A stretch of 64,000 nucleotides of DNA from contig NC_087071.1 of the NCBI RefSeq assembly GCF_963678635.1, forward strand, positions 32,474,141-32,538,140. Reading direction: 5' to 3'. How positions within the stretch are numbered: the stretch's first letter is position 1; each line of letters opens with the position of its first letter. The position numbers and the translations under genes were made by a program. Of this stretch, positions 25,606 through 35,895 are shown one piece after another. The DNA is from Symsagittifera roscoffensis. Lineage: Eukaryota; Xenacoelomorpha; Acoela; Convolutidae. The notes below the pieces were generated by a model. It was given only the letters and a program-made list of their open reading frames with translations, had not been told where the DNA came from and ran no database searches.

Positions 25606-25884
25606 TCAATTATATAATTTATTGAAAGTAGTGTTCACAAACTTAGACTGATAGTGTAAGTAGATAGTAGATTTCATAAATTTAATCAAGTTTTCAAAGA
25701 AATTTGCGTTCAACAAGGAACTTTCAAAAACTGAATTTAGCACCTTGTCTAATTGCAGATTTTCAGACAGGTAGTTTGTATAAAAATTAATGAGTCGACT
25801 CAAGGTCATGAAACAATGAGCGTATCTTGTAATGTATAAACAACAAACAGCTTTGCTATAGCTAAACATAGCTGGGCTTAGCAC
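25606..25884 (-). CDS. Leader ORF, unit 5 (92 codons)
   Basis: Full-length copy, 39 bp upstream of the gag-like ATG as in units 1 and 3. No domain recognised. Confidence 0.4.
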   Translation of the reverse strand: MLSPAMFSYSKAVCCLYITRYAHCFMTLSRLINFYTNYLSENLQLDKVLNSVFESSLLNANFFENLIKFMKSTIYLHYQSKFVNTTFNKLYN

Positions 25885-27291
25885 CTAACGATAACCATGA
25901 TAAATTTGACAGACTGCGCGTACCACAAAAAGTGTAAATTGATATTCTTCAGTAAAAAGCGTTTTCAAAAAATAGAAAAAAGCTGTTTTAACTATCAAAA
26001 AACTTGCGGTGAGAAAATTAAAAGGTTTTCAATCACTTAAATGAAGAATTACATTAGAAATTTTTTGAAAACTTTTTATTTTAAGAAAAACAACAATTTA
26101 GTTCTTCAGTCAAAGAAAGCTTCGTTATTAAAAAAAAATTGAATTTTTTCTTCAATACTGTAGCGAAATAGAGTGGAGGGGGGATTCGACTCCTCGCAGG
26201 GATTCGATCCTCTGCTGGCCCAAAGAACCACCTTCTGATGCTATTTTGAGTCATCCCTTTTTAGCGGATCAACTTTTCTTTTTTTCTAAAGGTGCCTTCG
26301 GCACAAATATATACTAATTGTCAGGCAGTTATTAGGTCAACGCAATGTTTTGGTCAAAGTTTTCCAAAATCTGCCTTTGGTAGGTCAACTACCATGTGAA
26401 CTGTGAGATTAGGAATTCAATCTGTGAAGCAGTCAATAAAAGTTTTCTCGCCAAAACCACTTGCGTCCTAATTGTTGCAGAAAAAAGTTTTTTGTACGTA
26501 AAATTGCGAAAAATTAAAAATTGAAAAGTTTTGAAAGAATTTTTTTTCGTAAATTTTGACTGTTATTTGGGTTCATTTGTCAAAAATTACTCTAGCAAAT
26601 ATAAGTTAAAAAGTTCAATGGAAAAATCACGTGCCAATTTTTTTCCGCTACACAAATAAGCCCTACTTTTGGTAGAAAACAAAGCTGAATTAAGAAAAAC
26701 CAGTGTTTTGAAAAATGACAGTTTTTGAAAACATTTCAGCTTTTCTCAAAAACTACCCTGCCAAATCTAAGTTTAAGGGTTTTATCAAAAAATCGGTTTC
26801 GAAAGTTTTTTGATTTCCTCAAAACTAGTTGAACTCTGAGATTTCAAGCGAAAGAACAATCTATAAGGGTATGCCCTGCATAAGTGATTTTTCCCAAATT
26901 TGTTAGGAATCCATTATGAAATTACGAAATATCTAACCGTTTCAACCATTTTCGGATTTCTTTAAATTTCCCAAAAACTACCATGACAATCTTGATATAG
27001 GGAAATTAATCAAACAGATCTTTCAATCTCCGCTGCAAATGCGTGAATTTGTAATTTTTGGTAGTTATTCGCCAATTTCCATTTTGGTAAATGTCCAACT
27101 TTTGACGTTGTAACACACCTCCGCTGCAAAACCATGTATTTGTAATTTTGGTAGGTGATCGCCAATCACTATTTTAGTAAACGTTCAACTTACAAGACCA
27201 ATAACGAGTTACCTTCCTCATCAGTCCTTTTTAAAAAAACTGTTAACAAACATTACCATCTCCAGCGAGGCCCTTTGGGTTTCATTATTGT

Positions 27292-27531
27292 TTACGGATA
27301 TGGTGCAGATGCTAGAACGGGTGACTTATAACCTCGATAAAGGGTTAAAGGAGGTTTGATTCCCGCATGTTGCAGAATTTCAATTATATCACTTTTTTTT
27401 CCTTTTCTCATATTTAACACTTTTAGAGCTCTATACCCTTGTTTTGCTCGTGCTTGCGAATTTTGAGTCTCTTTTTTTAGGTGCAGTTTTTGTATTTGGA
27501 AAATTTTGTAAATGAAATCAAAAGTAATCAA
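27292..27531 (-). CDS. Conserved 79-codon minus ORF of the macro-repeat, unit 6
   Basis: Intact copy of the ORF at 1813, lying just before the local fold-back at 27,541. Confidence 0.3.
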   Translation of the reverse strand: MITFDFIYKIFQIQKLHLKKETQNSQARAKQGYRALKVLNMRKGKKSDIIEILQHAGIKPPLTLYRGYKSPVLASAPYP

Positions 27532-27540
27532 AAGGAATTC

Positions 27541-27992
27541 TTTTAAAAATCGTCACTTGGAGCACCAAAAAAATAAAATTTTGCCTGATTTCAAGCGTCT
27601 CAGAGCGAGGAAAACTAACGATTGTTTATAAATTCTCTTGCAGAAAAAAAATTTTAAAAACAAAAGCCGGATTGGCCGATGAAGGAGAGAATTAAATGTG
27701 TTTTTTTAATTAATATTATTAAAAATTACAGCTTGTCGTTCGATTTTAAAGTAACTCCGGAAATGTGTCTTTTTTTTGCCAAAAAAAAATCGAACGACAA
27801 GCTGTAATTTTTAATAATATTAATTAAAAAAACACATTTAATTCTCTCCTTCATCGGCCAATCCGGCTTTTGTTTTTAAAGTTTTTTTCTGCAAGAGAAT
27901 TTATAAACAATCGTTAGTTTTCCTCGCTCTGAGACGCTTGAAATCAGGCAAAATTTTATTTTTTTTGGTGCTCCAAGTGACGATTTTTAAAA
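27541..27992. repeat. Local fold-back inside unit 6 (207-bp identical arms)
   Basis: The sequence 27,541-27,747 is repeated in reverse complement at 27,786-27,992 with no difference seen by eye. The 38-bp spacer contains AAAGTAACTCCGGAAATGTG, the reverse complement of the array sequence that normally follows (ACATTTCCGGAGTTACTTT, here at about 28,012). The other units read straight through. The structure is what a template switch during replication, or a chimeric assembly join, would leave. Confidence 0.9.
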
Positions 27993-29693
27993 ATCTCAAA
28001 AATATTAAGAGACATTTCCGGAGTTACTTTAAAATAACTACTGAACACTCTATTTATCAGATGATTGATGTCTCGACTTTGTTGTTGGCGCTTTCGAATT
28101 AAACTGTGAGAAAAGTACTTGCTCTAATATTAACCTTGCGATGAGCAAGGGTGTTGCAACCATGTCCCAGACATCCTTTCCCTTGCTCAAAGGATGACCA
28201 AAATTTTGATGATCGCCTCTTCTGTTTTTTCCTCAGCTAATAGACGACAATTTGTGCATGTCCTATGTTGGTTGTATATTTACCAACTCCGATTTCAGTA
28301 TATCTGATTGTTTTCCCTTTTTTTATTGGGCTTGAAATAATTAGGCCCATACTATCGGTTTAGCGGCCTCACTTTCAAAAGCTTGAATAGGAAAATACAT
28401 TTTAGTCTTATTGTTTTGAGGGGGACATTAAAACTTGCTTTTAAACTTGTTGCTCAAGAATTGTTGGCTTTGTTACCACTTTGTTAGACTTGTTTGATTC
28501 TAGTGTTACATTCAATTGTCCTACTTGGCATATTATACCTAGGAAATTGTTTTTGAGGCATAATCAAGACAAGGATATTATAATTTTGGAAGGTTTGTTC
28601 TTTCCTTTTGTTCGACAATTTTCAAAAAAAAAATTGTTTCTTCTTTTTTATCAGCCTAAAGTTTTTTGGTCTACAATGGATCAGCTGATTGACTTTGGTT
28701 CGGCCGATATAATATCGGTTTTTAGTCCGTTGTTGATTAGTGGTTGAGTTTTCTGTGCATATGGTTGTGTTTCGAGTGGGAAGGGAACTTTTCATTAGGT
28801 TTCTAGTCTTTTTAGGGCTTCTGCTCAGGTGTTTACGGCTTTGATGCCGCTTGGTAAGAATTTTTTTCTTGTTTTTTTTCTAATTTTGTTTTCTTGGCAT
28901 TTTTTTACAACTAGTTTTGTACAATTTGATAGATCTAGTTTTTTCGACTTTTTTCTGCTTCTTTTTCGACTTCTTTTTGACTTAGCGTCTTTATTGTATT
29001 GCATCGCAAATGGCGAGAAGCTCAGTTTTGCCTCTGTGTCAAACCTTCACCTCCAGTATCCTTCTTACTTGGTTTAGAGTCAACGCATTTGCCTTTGCAC
29101 CCTAAAATCTGATGTTCCATTTCCACCCGAACGTGCTTTTTTTCTAGTTTGTTTGAAATTGAAAAACAATTTTGAGGGAGAATTGGAATTCAGCAATTTT
29201 TGTTCGTGTGCAAAAAAATAGATTCTCACCTTTCGGATTTTTCCTGTAAGCTTTTTTGTTGTAGCTGAAGCGTATCTGGTTTGATTATTCAAATTTTTAA
29301 ACCTGACGTAGCATATTTTCTCATCCTTTCTTGTTTTATCACTGAATTGACGCTTTATTTGGCCTAATCAGTTTCGAAACAAAATTTATTGGATTATTTA
29401 ATTCATTTTGATTCTTTTCAAGAATTAGTTCAGCTTCATAGATAATACTTAATGGTTGTTTTCAGTTCAAAGTGCGTCTACGCATTTAAGGTTGGCTTAG
29501 TGTCCAATCGCTTATATCTTTAACTTTATTTAATCCTAGTGGTGGTGTTTTGCAACAGTTTTTCTGAAATTATTTTTCCACAAACATTTTCAAATTGTTT
29601 TCAATTATACAAATTTTTTCTATTCGCTAGCTCGCAAAAATAAACTTGCGTTGTATCAAAAAAAATGCAAAGCTCAGCTTCGCCTCTGCGACT

Positions 29694-31670
29694 TATTGAA
29701 GTTTTGATTTTTTGAAAACGATTTATTTTAGGAAAAACAACAATTTAGTTCTTCAGTCAAAGAAAGCTTCGTTATTACAAAAAAATTGAAGCTTTTCTTC
29801 AATACTGTAGCGAAATAGAGTGCAGGGGGATTCGACTTCTCGTAGGGATTCGATCCTCTGCTGGCCCAAAGAACCACCTTCTGATGCTATTTTGAGTCAT
29901 CCCTTTTTAGCGGATCAACTTTCTTTTGTTTCTAAAGGTGCCTTCGGCACAAATATATACTAATTGTCAGGCAGTTCTTAGGTCAACGCAATGTTTTGGT
30001 CAAAGTTTTCCAAAATCTGCTTTTGGTAGGTCAACTACCATGTGAACTGTGAGACTAGGAATTCAATCTGTGAAGCAGTCAATAATAATTTTCTCGGCAA
30101 AACCCCTTGCGTCCTAATTTTTGCAAAAAAGTTTTTTCTTCGTAAAATTACGAATTATTTAAAAATTGAAAAGTTTTGTACGAATTATTTTTCGTAAATT
30201 CTGACTGTTATTTGGGTTCATTTGTCAAAAATTACTCTGGCAAATGTGAGTTAAAAAGTTCAATGGAAAAATCACGTGCCAATTTTTTTCCGCTACACAA
30301 ATAAGCCCTACTTTTGGTAGAAAATAAAGTTGAATTAAGAAAAACCAATGTTTTGAAAAATGACAGTTTTTGAAAACATTTCAGCTTTTCTCAAAAACTA
30401 CCCTGCCAAATCTAAGTTTAAGGGTTTTATCGGAAAATCGGTTTCGAAAGTTTTTTGATTTCCTCAAAACTAGTTGAACTCTGAGATTTCAAGCGAAAGA
30501 ACAATCTATAAGAGTATGCCCTGCATAAGTGATTTTCCCAAATTTGTTAGGAATCCACTATGAAATTACGAAATATTTAACCGTTTCAACCATTTTCGGA
30601 TTTCTTCAAATTTCCCAAAAACTACCATGACAATCTTGATATAGGTAATTTAATCATACAGATCTTTCAATCTCCGCTGCAAATGCGTGAATTTGTAATT
30701 TTGGTAGTTATTTCGTTTCGAAACAAAATTTATGGGATTATTTAATTCATTTTGATTCTTTTGAAGAATTAGTTAAGCTTCATAGATAATACTTAATTGT
30801 TGTTTTCAGTTCAGAGTGCGTCTACGCATATAAGGTTGGCTTAGTGTCCAATCGCTTATAACTTTAAGTTTATTTAATCCTAGTGGTGGTGTTTTGCAAC
30901 AATTTTTCGATAAATGCAAACAGTTGAGGTTGATTTAAATTGTTTTGGAGATTTCAAAAATTTCATCAAGTTTTCAAAGAAATTTGAGTTCAACAGGGAA
31001 CTTTCGAAAACTGAATTTAGCACCTTGTCTAATTGCAGATTTTCAGACAGGTAGTTTGTATAAAAATTAATGAGTCGACTCAAGGTCATGAAACAATGAG
31101 CGTATCTTGTAATGTATAAACAACAAACAAATTTGCTATAGCTAAACATAGCTGGGCTTAGCACCTAACGATAACCATGATAAATTTGACAGACTGCGCG
31201 TACCACAAAAAGAGTAAATTGATATTCTTCAGTAAAAAGCGTTTTCAAAAAATAGAAAAAAACTATTTTAACTATCAAAAAAACTTGCGGTGAGAAAATT
31301 AAAAGGTTTTCAATCACTTAAATGAAGAATTACAAAAAGTTCAAAATTTTTGAAAACATTTTATTTTAAGGAAAACAACAATTTAGTTTTTCAGTCAAAG
31401 AAAGCTGCGTTAGTAAAAAAAATTGATGCTTTTCTTCATTACTGTAGCGAAATAGAGTGGAGGGGGGATTCGACTCCTCGCAGGAATTCGATCCTCTGCT
31501 GGCCCAAAGAACCACCTTCTGATGCTATTTTGAGTCATCCCTTTTTAGCGGATCAACTTTTTTTTATTTCTAAAGGTGTCTTCGGCACAAATATATACTA
31601 ATTGTCAGCCAGTTCTTAGGTCAACGCAATATTTTGGTCAAAATTTTCCAAAATCTGCCTTTGTTGCTTG
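29694..31670. repeat. Mosaic, internally deleted macro-repeat fragments
   Basis: Three joins connect non-adjacent parts of the unit: about 29,694 (GCGACTTA to TTGAAGTTTTG), about 30,716 (GGTAGTTATTTC to GTTTCGAAACAAAA) and about 30,940 (GATTTAAATTGTTT to GGAGATTTCAAAAA). The gag-like region is lost from all these pieces. A chimeric leader ORF (30880-31164) spans the last join. Confidence 0.85.
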
Positions 31671-33640
31671 TTTTTTTAGAAGCTTGACCGCGGCACAGAA
31701 AATATGATCAAAATATGACCTTTTTAGTAATTTGGCGGAGCTCAGAAAATCGATATGGTCGAATTCAAAAAAAATCGAGATTTTTTTTTTGAAAACCCGC
31801 ACTCACTCGAGAAAATCTTTGATCCGCCTCTGCTTCCTTGTTTTTGAAATCAATTTTCAAATATTATTCTAGAACGTATCTATGGATAAAAATACATTTT
31901 ATATGTTTTCGTTTTTTTATCGCAAATGACAATTTAAATCTTCAAGCTAGAATGGAAGAGGTACTTAGTAGTAAATCAGTAGTTAACTTGAAAGAATTAT
32001 TATAACTCGTTAAAGCAGCTCCTAACCTCCCTCGGTTATGATATTAAATTCGCCAGCAAGGCTTACCTTAACCAGTAGTTAAGTAATTAATTTGACAGCT
32101 TCAATTTTTTTGAGGGCTGCACATAAAATTTTGATTGTCTGAAAATTTGAAATTAAAAATTATATTTGAAAATCAAGTTAACCTCTTCTCCCTAAAGTGT
32201 TGAAATGGTTACCTGGTTACCTGATCCAAAACTTCATGAATCAAATTTTTCGAAGACTAAATGAATCAAATTATCTTCCTCCCTCTAAAGCGCTATAGAG
32301 GGAGGAAGATAATTTGATTCATTTAGTCTTCGAAAAATTTGATTCATGAAGTTTTGGATCAGGTAACCAATTTAACACTTTAGGGAGAAGAGGTTAAATT
32401 GATTTTCAAATTTAATTTTTAATTTCAAATTTTCAGACAATCAAAATTTTATGTGCAGCTCTCAAAAAAGTCGAAGCCGTCAAATTAATTATTTAATTAC
32501 TGGTTAAGGTAAGCCTTGCTGGCGGATTTTATATCATAACCGAGGGAGGTTAGGAGCTGCTTGAACGAGTTATAATAATTCTTTCAATTTAATTACTGAT
32601 TAACTACTAAGTACCTCTTCCATTCTAGCTTGAAGATTTAAATTGTCATATGCGATAAGAAACGAAAACAGATAAAATGTATTTTTATCCATAGATACGT
32701 TCTAAAATAATATATGAAAATTGATTTCAAAATCAAGGAAGCAGAGGCGGATCAAAGATTTTCTCGAGTGAGTGCGGATTTTCAAAAAACAATCTCAATT
32801 TTCTTTGAATTCGACCATATTGATTTTCTGAGCTCCGCCAAATCACTAAAAAGGTCATATTTTGAGCAATTTTTCTGTGACGGTCAAGCTTCTAAAAAAA
32901 CAAGCAACAAAGGCAGATTTTGGAAAACTTTGGTCAAAACATTGCGTTGACCTAAGAACTGCCTGACAATTAGTATATATTTGTGCCGAAGGCACCTTTA
33001 GAAAAAAAGAAAAGTTGATCCGCTAAAAAGGGATGACTCAAAATAGCATCAGAAGGTGGTTCTTTGGGCCAGCAGAGGATCGAATCATTACGAGGAGTCG
33101 AATCCCCCTGCACTCTATTTCGCTACAGTATTGAAGAAAAGCTTCAATTTTTTTGTAATAACGAAGCTTTCTTTGATTGAAGAACTAAATTGTTGTTTTT
33201 CCTAAAATAAAATGTTTTCAAAAAATTTGAACTTTTTGTAATTCTTCATTTAAGTGATTGAAAACCTTTCAATTTTCTCACCGCAAGTTTTTTGATAGTT
33301 AAAACAGCTTTTTTCTATTTTTGAAAACGCTTTTTACTGAAGAATATCATTTTACTCTTTTTGTGGTACGCGCAGTCTGTCAAATTTATCATGGTTATCG
33401 TTAGGTGCTAAGCCCAGCAATGTTTAGCTATAGCAAAGCTGTTTATTGTTTATACATTACAAGATACGCTCATTGTTTCATGACCTTGAGTCGACTCATT
33501 AATTTTTATACAAACTACCTGTCTGAAAATCTGCAATTAGTCAAGGTGCTAAATTCAGTTTTCGAAAGTTCCTTGTTGAACGCAAATTTCTTTGAAAAAT
33601 TGAATAAATTTTTGAAATCTACTATCTACTTACACTATCA
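30950..33640. repeat. Large palindrome, centre near 32,287
   Basis: The innermost arms are ...CTTCCTCCCTCTA and TAGAGGGAGGAAG... around the 8-base centre AAGCGCTA (32,284-32,291). Arms of about 610 bp with unique sequence (31,676-32,283 and 32,292-32,905) continue outward into macro-repeat sequence on both sides, for a total arm length of about 1.3 kb. The arms differ by scattered substitutions and small indels, so the palindrome is not brand new. It is the point where the array orientation reverses. Confidence 0.9.
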
Positions 33641-33683
33641 GTCTATGTTTGTAAACACTACTTTCAATAATTTATATAATTGA
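33405..33683 (+). CDS. Leader ORF, inverted copy (92 codons)
   Basis: Full-length leader ORF on the plus strand (MLSPAMFSYSKAVYCLYITR). Differences from the array copies are mostly conservative, for example ENLQLDK to ENLQLVK. Confidence 0.4.
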   Translation: MLSPAMFSYSKAVYCLYITRYAHCFMTLSRLINFYTNYLSENLQLVKVLNSVFESSLLNANFFEKLNKFLKSTIYLHYQSMFVNTTFNNLYN

Positions 33684-33722
33684 ATTTTGCAACCTTCATT
33701 GAGTTAGAGGGTTAAATCTGTC

Positions 33723-34395
33723 ATGGTGCTGTTAGCAATCTCTGATTATCGACCTACCCGCTCAAACAAGGCAGTTTTCCTCCACCGAATTCGTGGGGCA
33801 ATTGGCTAGGTCAATTCTTGTTGGCAGTCAGTCTGAAAGAGAATCGCGATCCAAACCTGCTCCTGGATCTTCCAGGGGAAAACACGATGAACACTCACCT
33901 ATAACAGAAGTGCAAAAGAAGGAGACGCTGTCAAAAAGAAAAGAAGGAAGATCAGAATTTCGCAAACTACAGAAAGGTCGAAGAAAAAACGCGGAGCGTT
34001 AAAAAGGGAAAGACAATAATCCCACATTACAATACCATAAAGTAGAGGCGAGACTCAAAAACAAGATGGTTTTCTCACTAGGATTGTAAGAAGGGAGAAT
34101 GTTCCTACAAAAAACACCCAAGAAAAATGCAATGAAATAACCTCAGACATATCTAGGAAAAACCGTTTCTCTTTTCAGAGAAGAAAGATAGTCAACGATG
34201 AAAAGATTCAAGACAATTTTACAACCTTTCCTTGCTAGACTGTGTGATTGGACGTTAGGCGAGGTACACCATGTCGTCAAAGATCGATTCATTGATAAAA
34301 TGAAGAAGACTGAAATACAAAAGGAAACAAGACTGCTCGTATCAAGGCGAAGCCCTGAATGTTCCGACTGCCTTTTAAGGTTTATGGAGCAGTAA
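33723..34395 (+). pseudogene. Gag-like fragment, inverted copy
   Basis: The ATG at 33723 is followed by the basic segment (SERESRSKPAPGSSRGKHDE, in the frame 33793-34002) and, in the frame 34198-34395, by LCDWTLGEVHHVVKDRFIDK. In the last segment the differences from the array copies are M/T, N/H, I/V, R/K, L/M and Q/E plus silent changes. That substitution pattern supports this strand and frame as the one once under coding constraint. The zinc-knuckle part is absent. Confidence 0.6.
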
Positions 34396-35113
34396 TAACA
34401 TTAAAAAATTAAATGAAAAAAAAAAAATGAAAATTTTTTTTTCTACAATTTGAAATTTTTAATGAAAATCATCCCCCCACGGTGGATAGACATTTGTGTC
34501 CAAGACATTTGTGTTCTTGACAAAACAGTCCGAAATTGTAAAATTGTACCAGACATTTATGTCCCAGACAAAATTGTCCGAAATTGTTTTGCGAAATTAA
34601 TTTCTTTGATTTGACCTTGTGATCTTTAATGCTTTGTTCTTTTGAGGTTGTTTGATCGTTCGTTAAGTATATTTTATGCGTACCAATTGATCATAGAACA
34701 GTCAAAGTGAGACAAAACTTTCAAGAAAATTTTGAAATTTAAAAGCGCATTTGGCCGAGTGATGAAGTCACAAGGCAGAAGGTCAAAAGGTTTGAAGTTC
34801 AAATCTCGGGCTCGACAAAAAACTTTCGTAATTTAGTCAATATTTGAAATTAAAAAACCCAAAAATGGGTAAACTAGGGCAAAGTTGAAATGGGTTGACT
34901 TGATTGAGCCAAAAGGGAAGAGGATGGGAAAAGCTTGATTACATTGATCATTTTGCCGTTTTCAAATCGGATCTAGCTCAATTTTGAAATTTTCTGGGAA
35001 AAAATTCAACTTAGAAAAATTTATTGAAATTTATTGCTTCGCAATATCAACTTTGGAAAATAAATTGACTTTAAATTATAGTTTGATGTTGCTGCTGCAC
35101 CCTTTTAGGAAAC

Positions 35114-35455
35114 TCAGAAGTTTACTAGGGTCGTAGGCCGCAACCAATTCTGAAAGATTTTTGTCAAGTTTGACATAAAGAGGTTTTTTATAAGCTGAAG
35201 CGTGGTTGGTGTACATAGGACTGAAGCTTGGATGGTGTATATCTGAAATAACACACTCGGGGCCGTAGAAAAGGTGCCATCGCAGAACCTATCATCAGCC
35301 CCGCTGAGAATGTCGAGTCCCGGAAGAGTGGTGAAAACCATTATTCGCTTGGTATCATTAGGTCCAGAGTCAAAATGAAGGAAACGCTCGCCGCTGTGTG
35401 TCACTTTCAGCAACTCTGGCAGTTCAAAATCAGTTAGGGATTGGGGTTCCTGCAT
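35114..35455 (-). pseudogene. MULE transposase fragment (start of catalytic domain)
   Basis: A 113-codon frame has the MULE pattern: a residue-rich linker, FLHFDSG (25-31), KRIMVFTT (36-43), then CDGTFSTAP (58-66) and QIYTI (71-75). D59 in DGTF corresponds to the first catalytic Asp of MULE transposases. The remaining catalytic residues are missing because the frame ends after about 50 more residues. It is separated from the FLYWCH frame upstream by a frameshift between 35,455 and 35,518. Confidence 0.7.
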
Positions 35456-35517
35456 TCTGGGCCGTTTTTCCTGTTTGACTCTATTAATTGTCCTCTGGTT
35501 GGCAGAATAGCTCGGGA

Positions 35518-35895
35518 TTACTGCTGCAGTCTCTCTGTTGATGTCTCTTTGTACGGAAAAATTGTTTGACGGGGTGGCTCATTTGACACAACTGCTCTTG
35601 TTTTGAGAGCTGTCCTGAATTTTCGTTTTTCAATATCGCCTGGATTGGGAAAATGACTGTGTTTATTTATGATAGTGACGTTATCTTGGAAAGTGCGCAC
35701 ACGGCCATTGCATTTCGATAAAACACATCGCCACGAAATTGAGGTGTCTGTTAGAAACCGATCTTTGAAGTATGCGTAAGCATCATAAACTAGCATTTCG
35801 TTGTTTTTATTTGTCATAAGAATTTCCATTGTCAACATGAGAGCAATAACAATGAAATTATAATCTGTCGTGTCTACGTTTGGCAACATTATCAA
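35518..35895 (-). pseudogene. FLYWCH-type zinc finger of the MULE transposase
   Basis: A 125-codon frame has a FLYWCH-like region at about residues 35-81: LVYDAYAYF, then WRCVLSKCNGRV (W55, C57, C62), then NKHSHFP (H79, H81). FLYWCH fingers are commonly the N-terminal DNA-binding part of metazoan MULE transposases. The frame continues about 44 residues and ends before the catalytic fragment. Confidence 0.75.

Larger units (their letters stand above)
1..29693. repeat. Tandem array of ~5 kb macro-repeats (six units, last truncated)
   Basis: A GC-richer anchor (GTGTTTTCCCCTGGAAGATC) recurs in the same orientation at 3, 5239, 9796, 15082, 19969 and 25405, giving periods of 5236, 4557, 5286, 4887 and 5436 bp. 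Between anchors the sequence is collinear and nearly identical by eye. Length differences come from discrete deletions, for example at about 7155 (GCTAG joined to AAATAATTAGG), 16,215 and 17,247, and from a 127-bp local duplication at 20,044-20,297. The last unit breaks off at about 29,693. Each unit holds, on the minus strand, a tRNA-like GC block, a leader ORF and a gag-like region, followed by about 3 kb with no recognised protein. The array is therefore probably derived from an LTR-retroelement-like sequence amplified as a macrosatellite. No reverse transcriptase, RNase H or integrase motif was seen in it. Confidence 0.93.
32906..34395 (+). repeat. Inverted partial macro-repeat unit
   Basis: This is the macro-repeat in reverse orientation: tRNA-like block, leader ORF, gag-like start and part of the capsid-like segment now read on the plus strand. 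Homology ends at about 34,395. The break probably marks the edge of the amplified domain. Confidence 0.85.

Noticed and set aside
28481-28747. Plus-strand ORF ending QLIDFGSADIISVFSP, reminiscent of a retroviral aspartic protease DTGS motif
   Set aside because: Opposite strand to gag, Phe in place of Thr in the active-site triplet, stops in the other units, and no flap or second motif.
1-29693. CRISPR or bacterial origin of the repeated region
   Set aside because: Units are ~5 kb direct copies without short spacers, and the window has eukaryotic splice signals and metazoan gene families.
32714-32950. Plus ORF MKIDFKIKEAEADQRFSRVS in the palindrome arm
   Set aside because: The mirror arm does not keep the frame and the composition is ordinary for this repeat; no domain.
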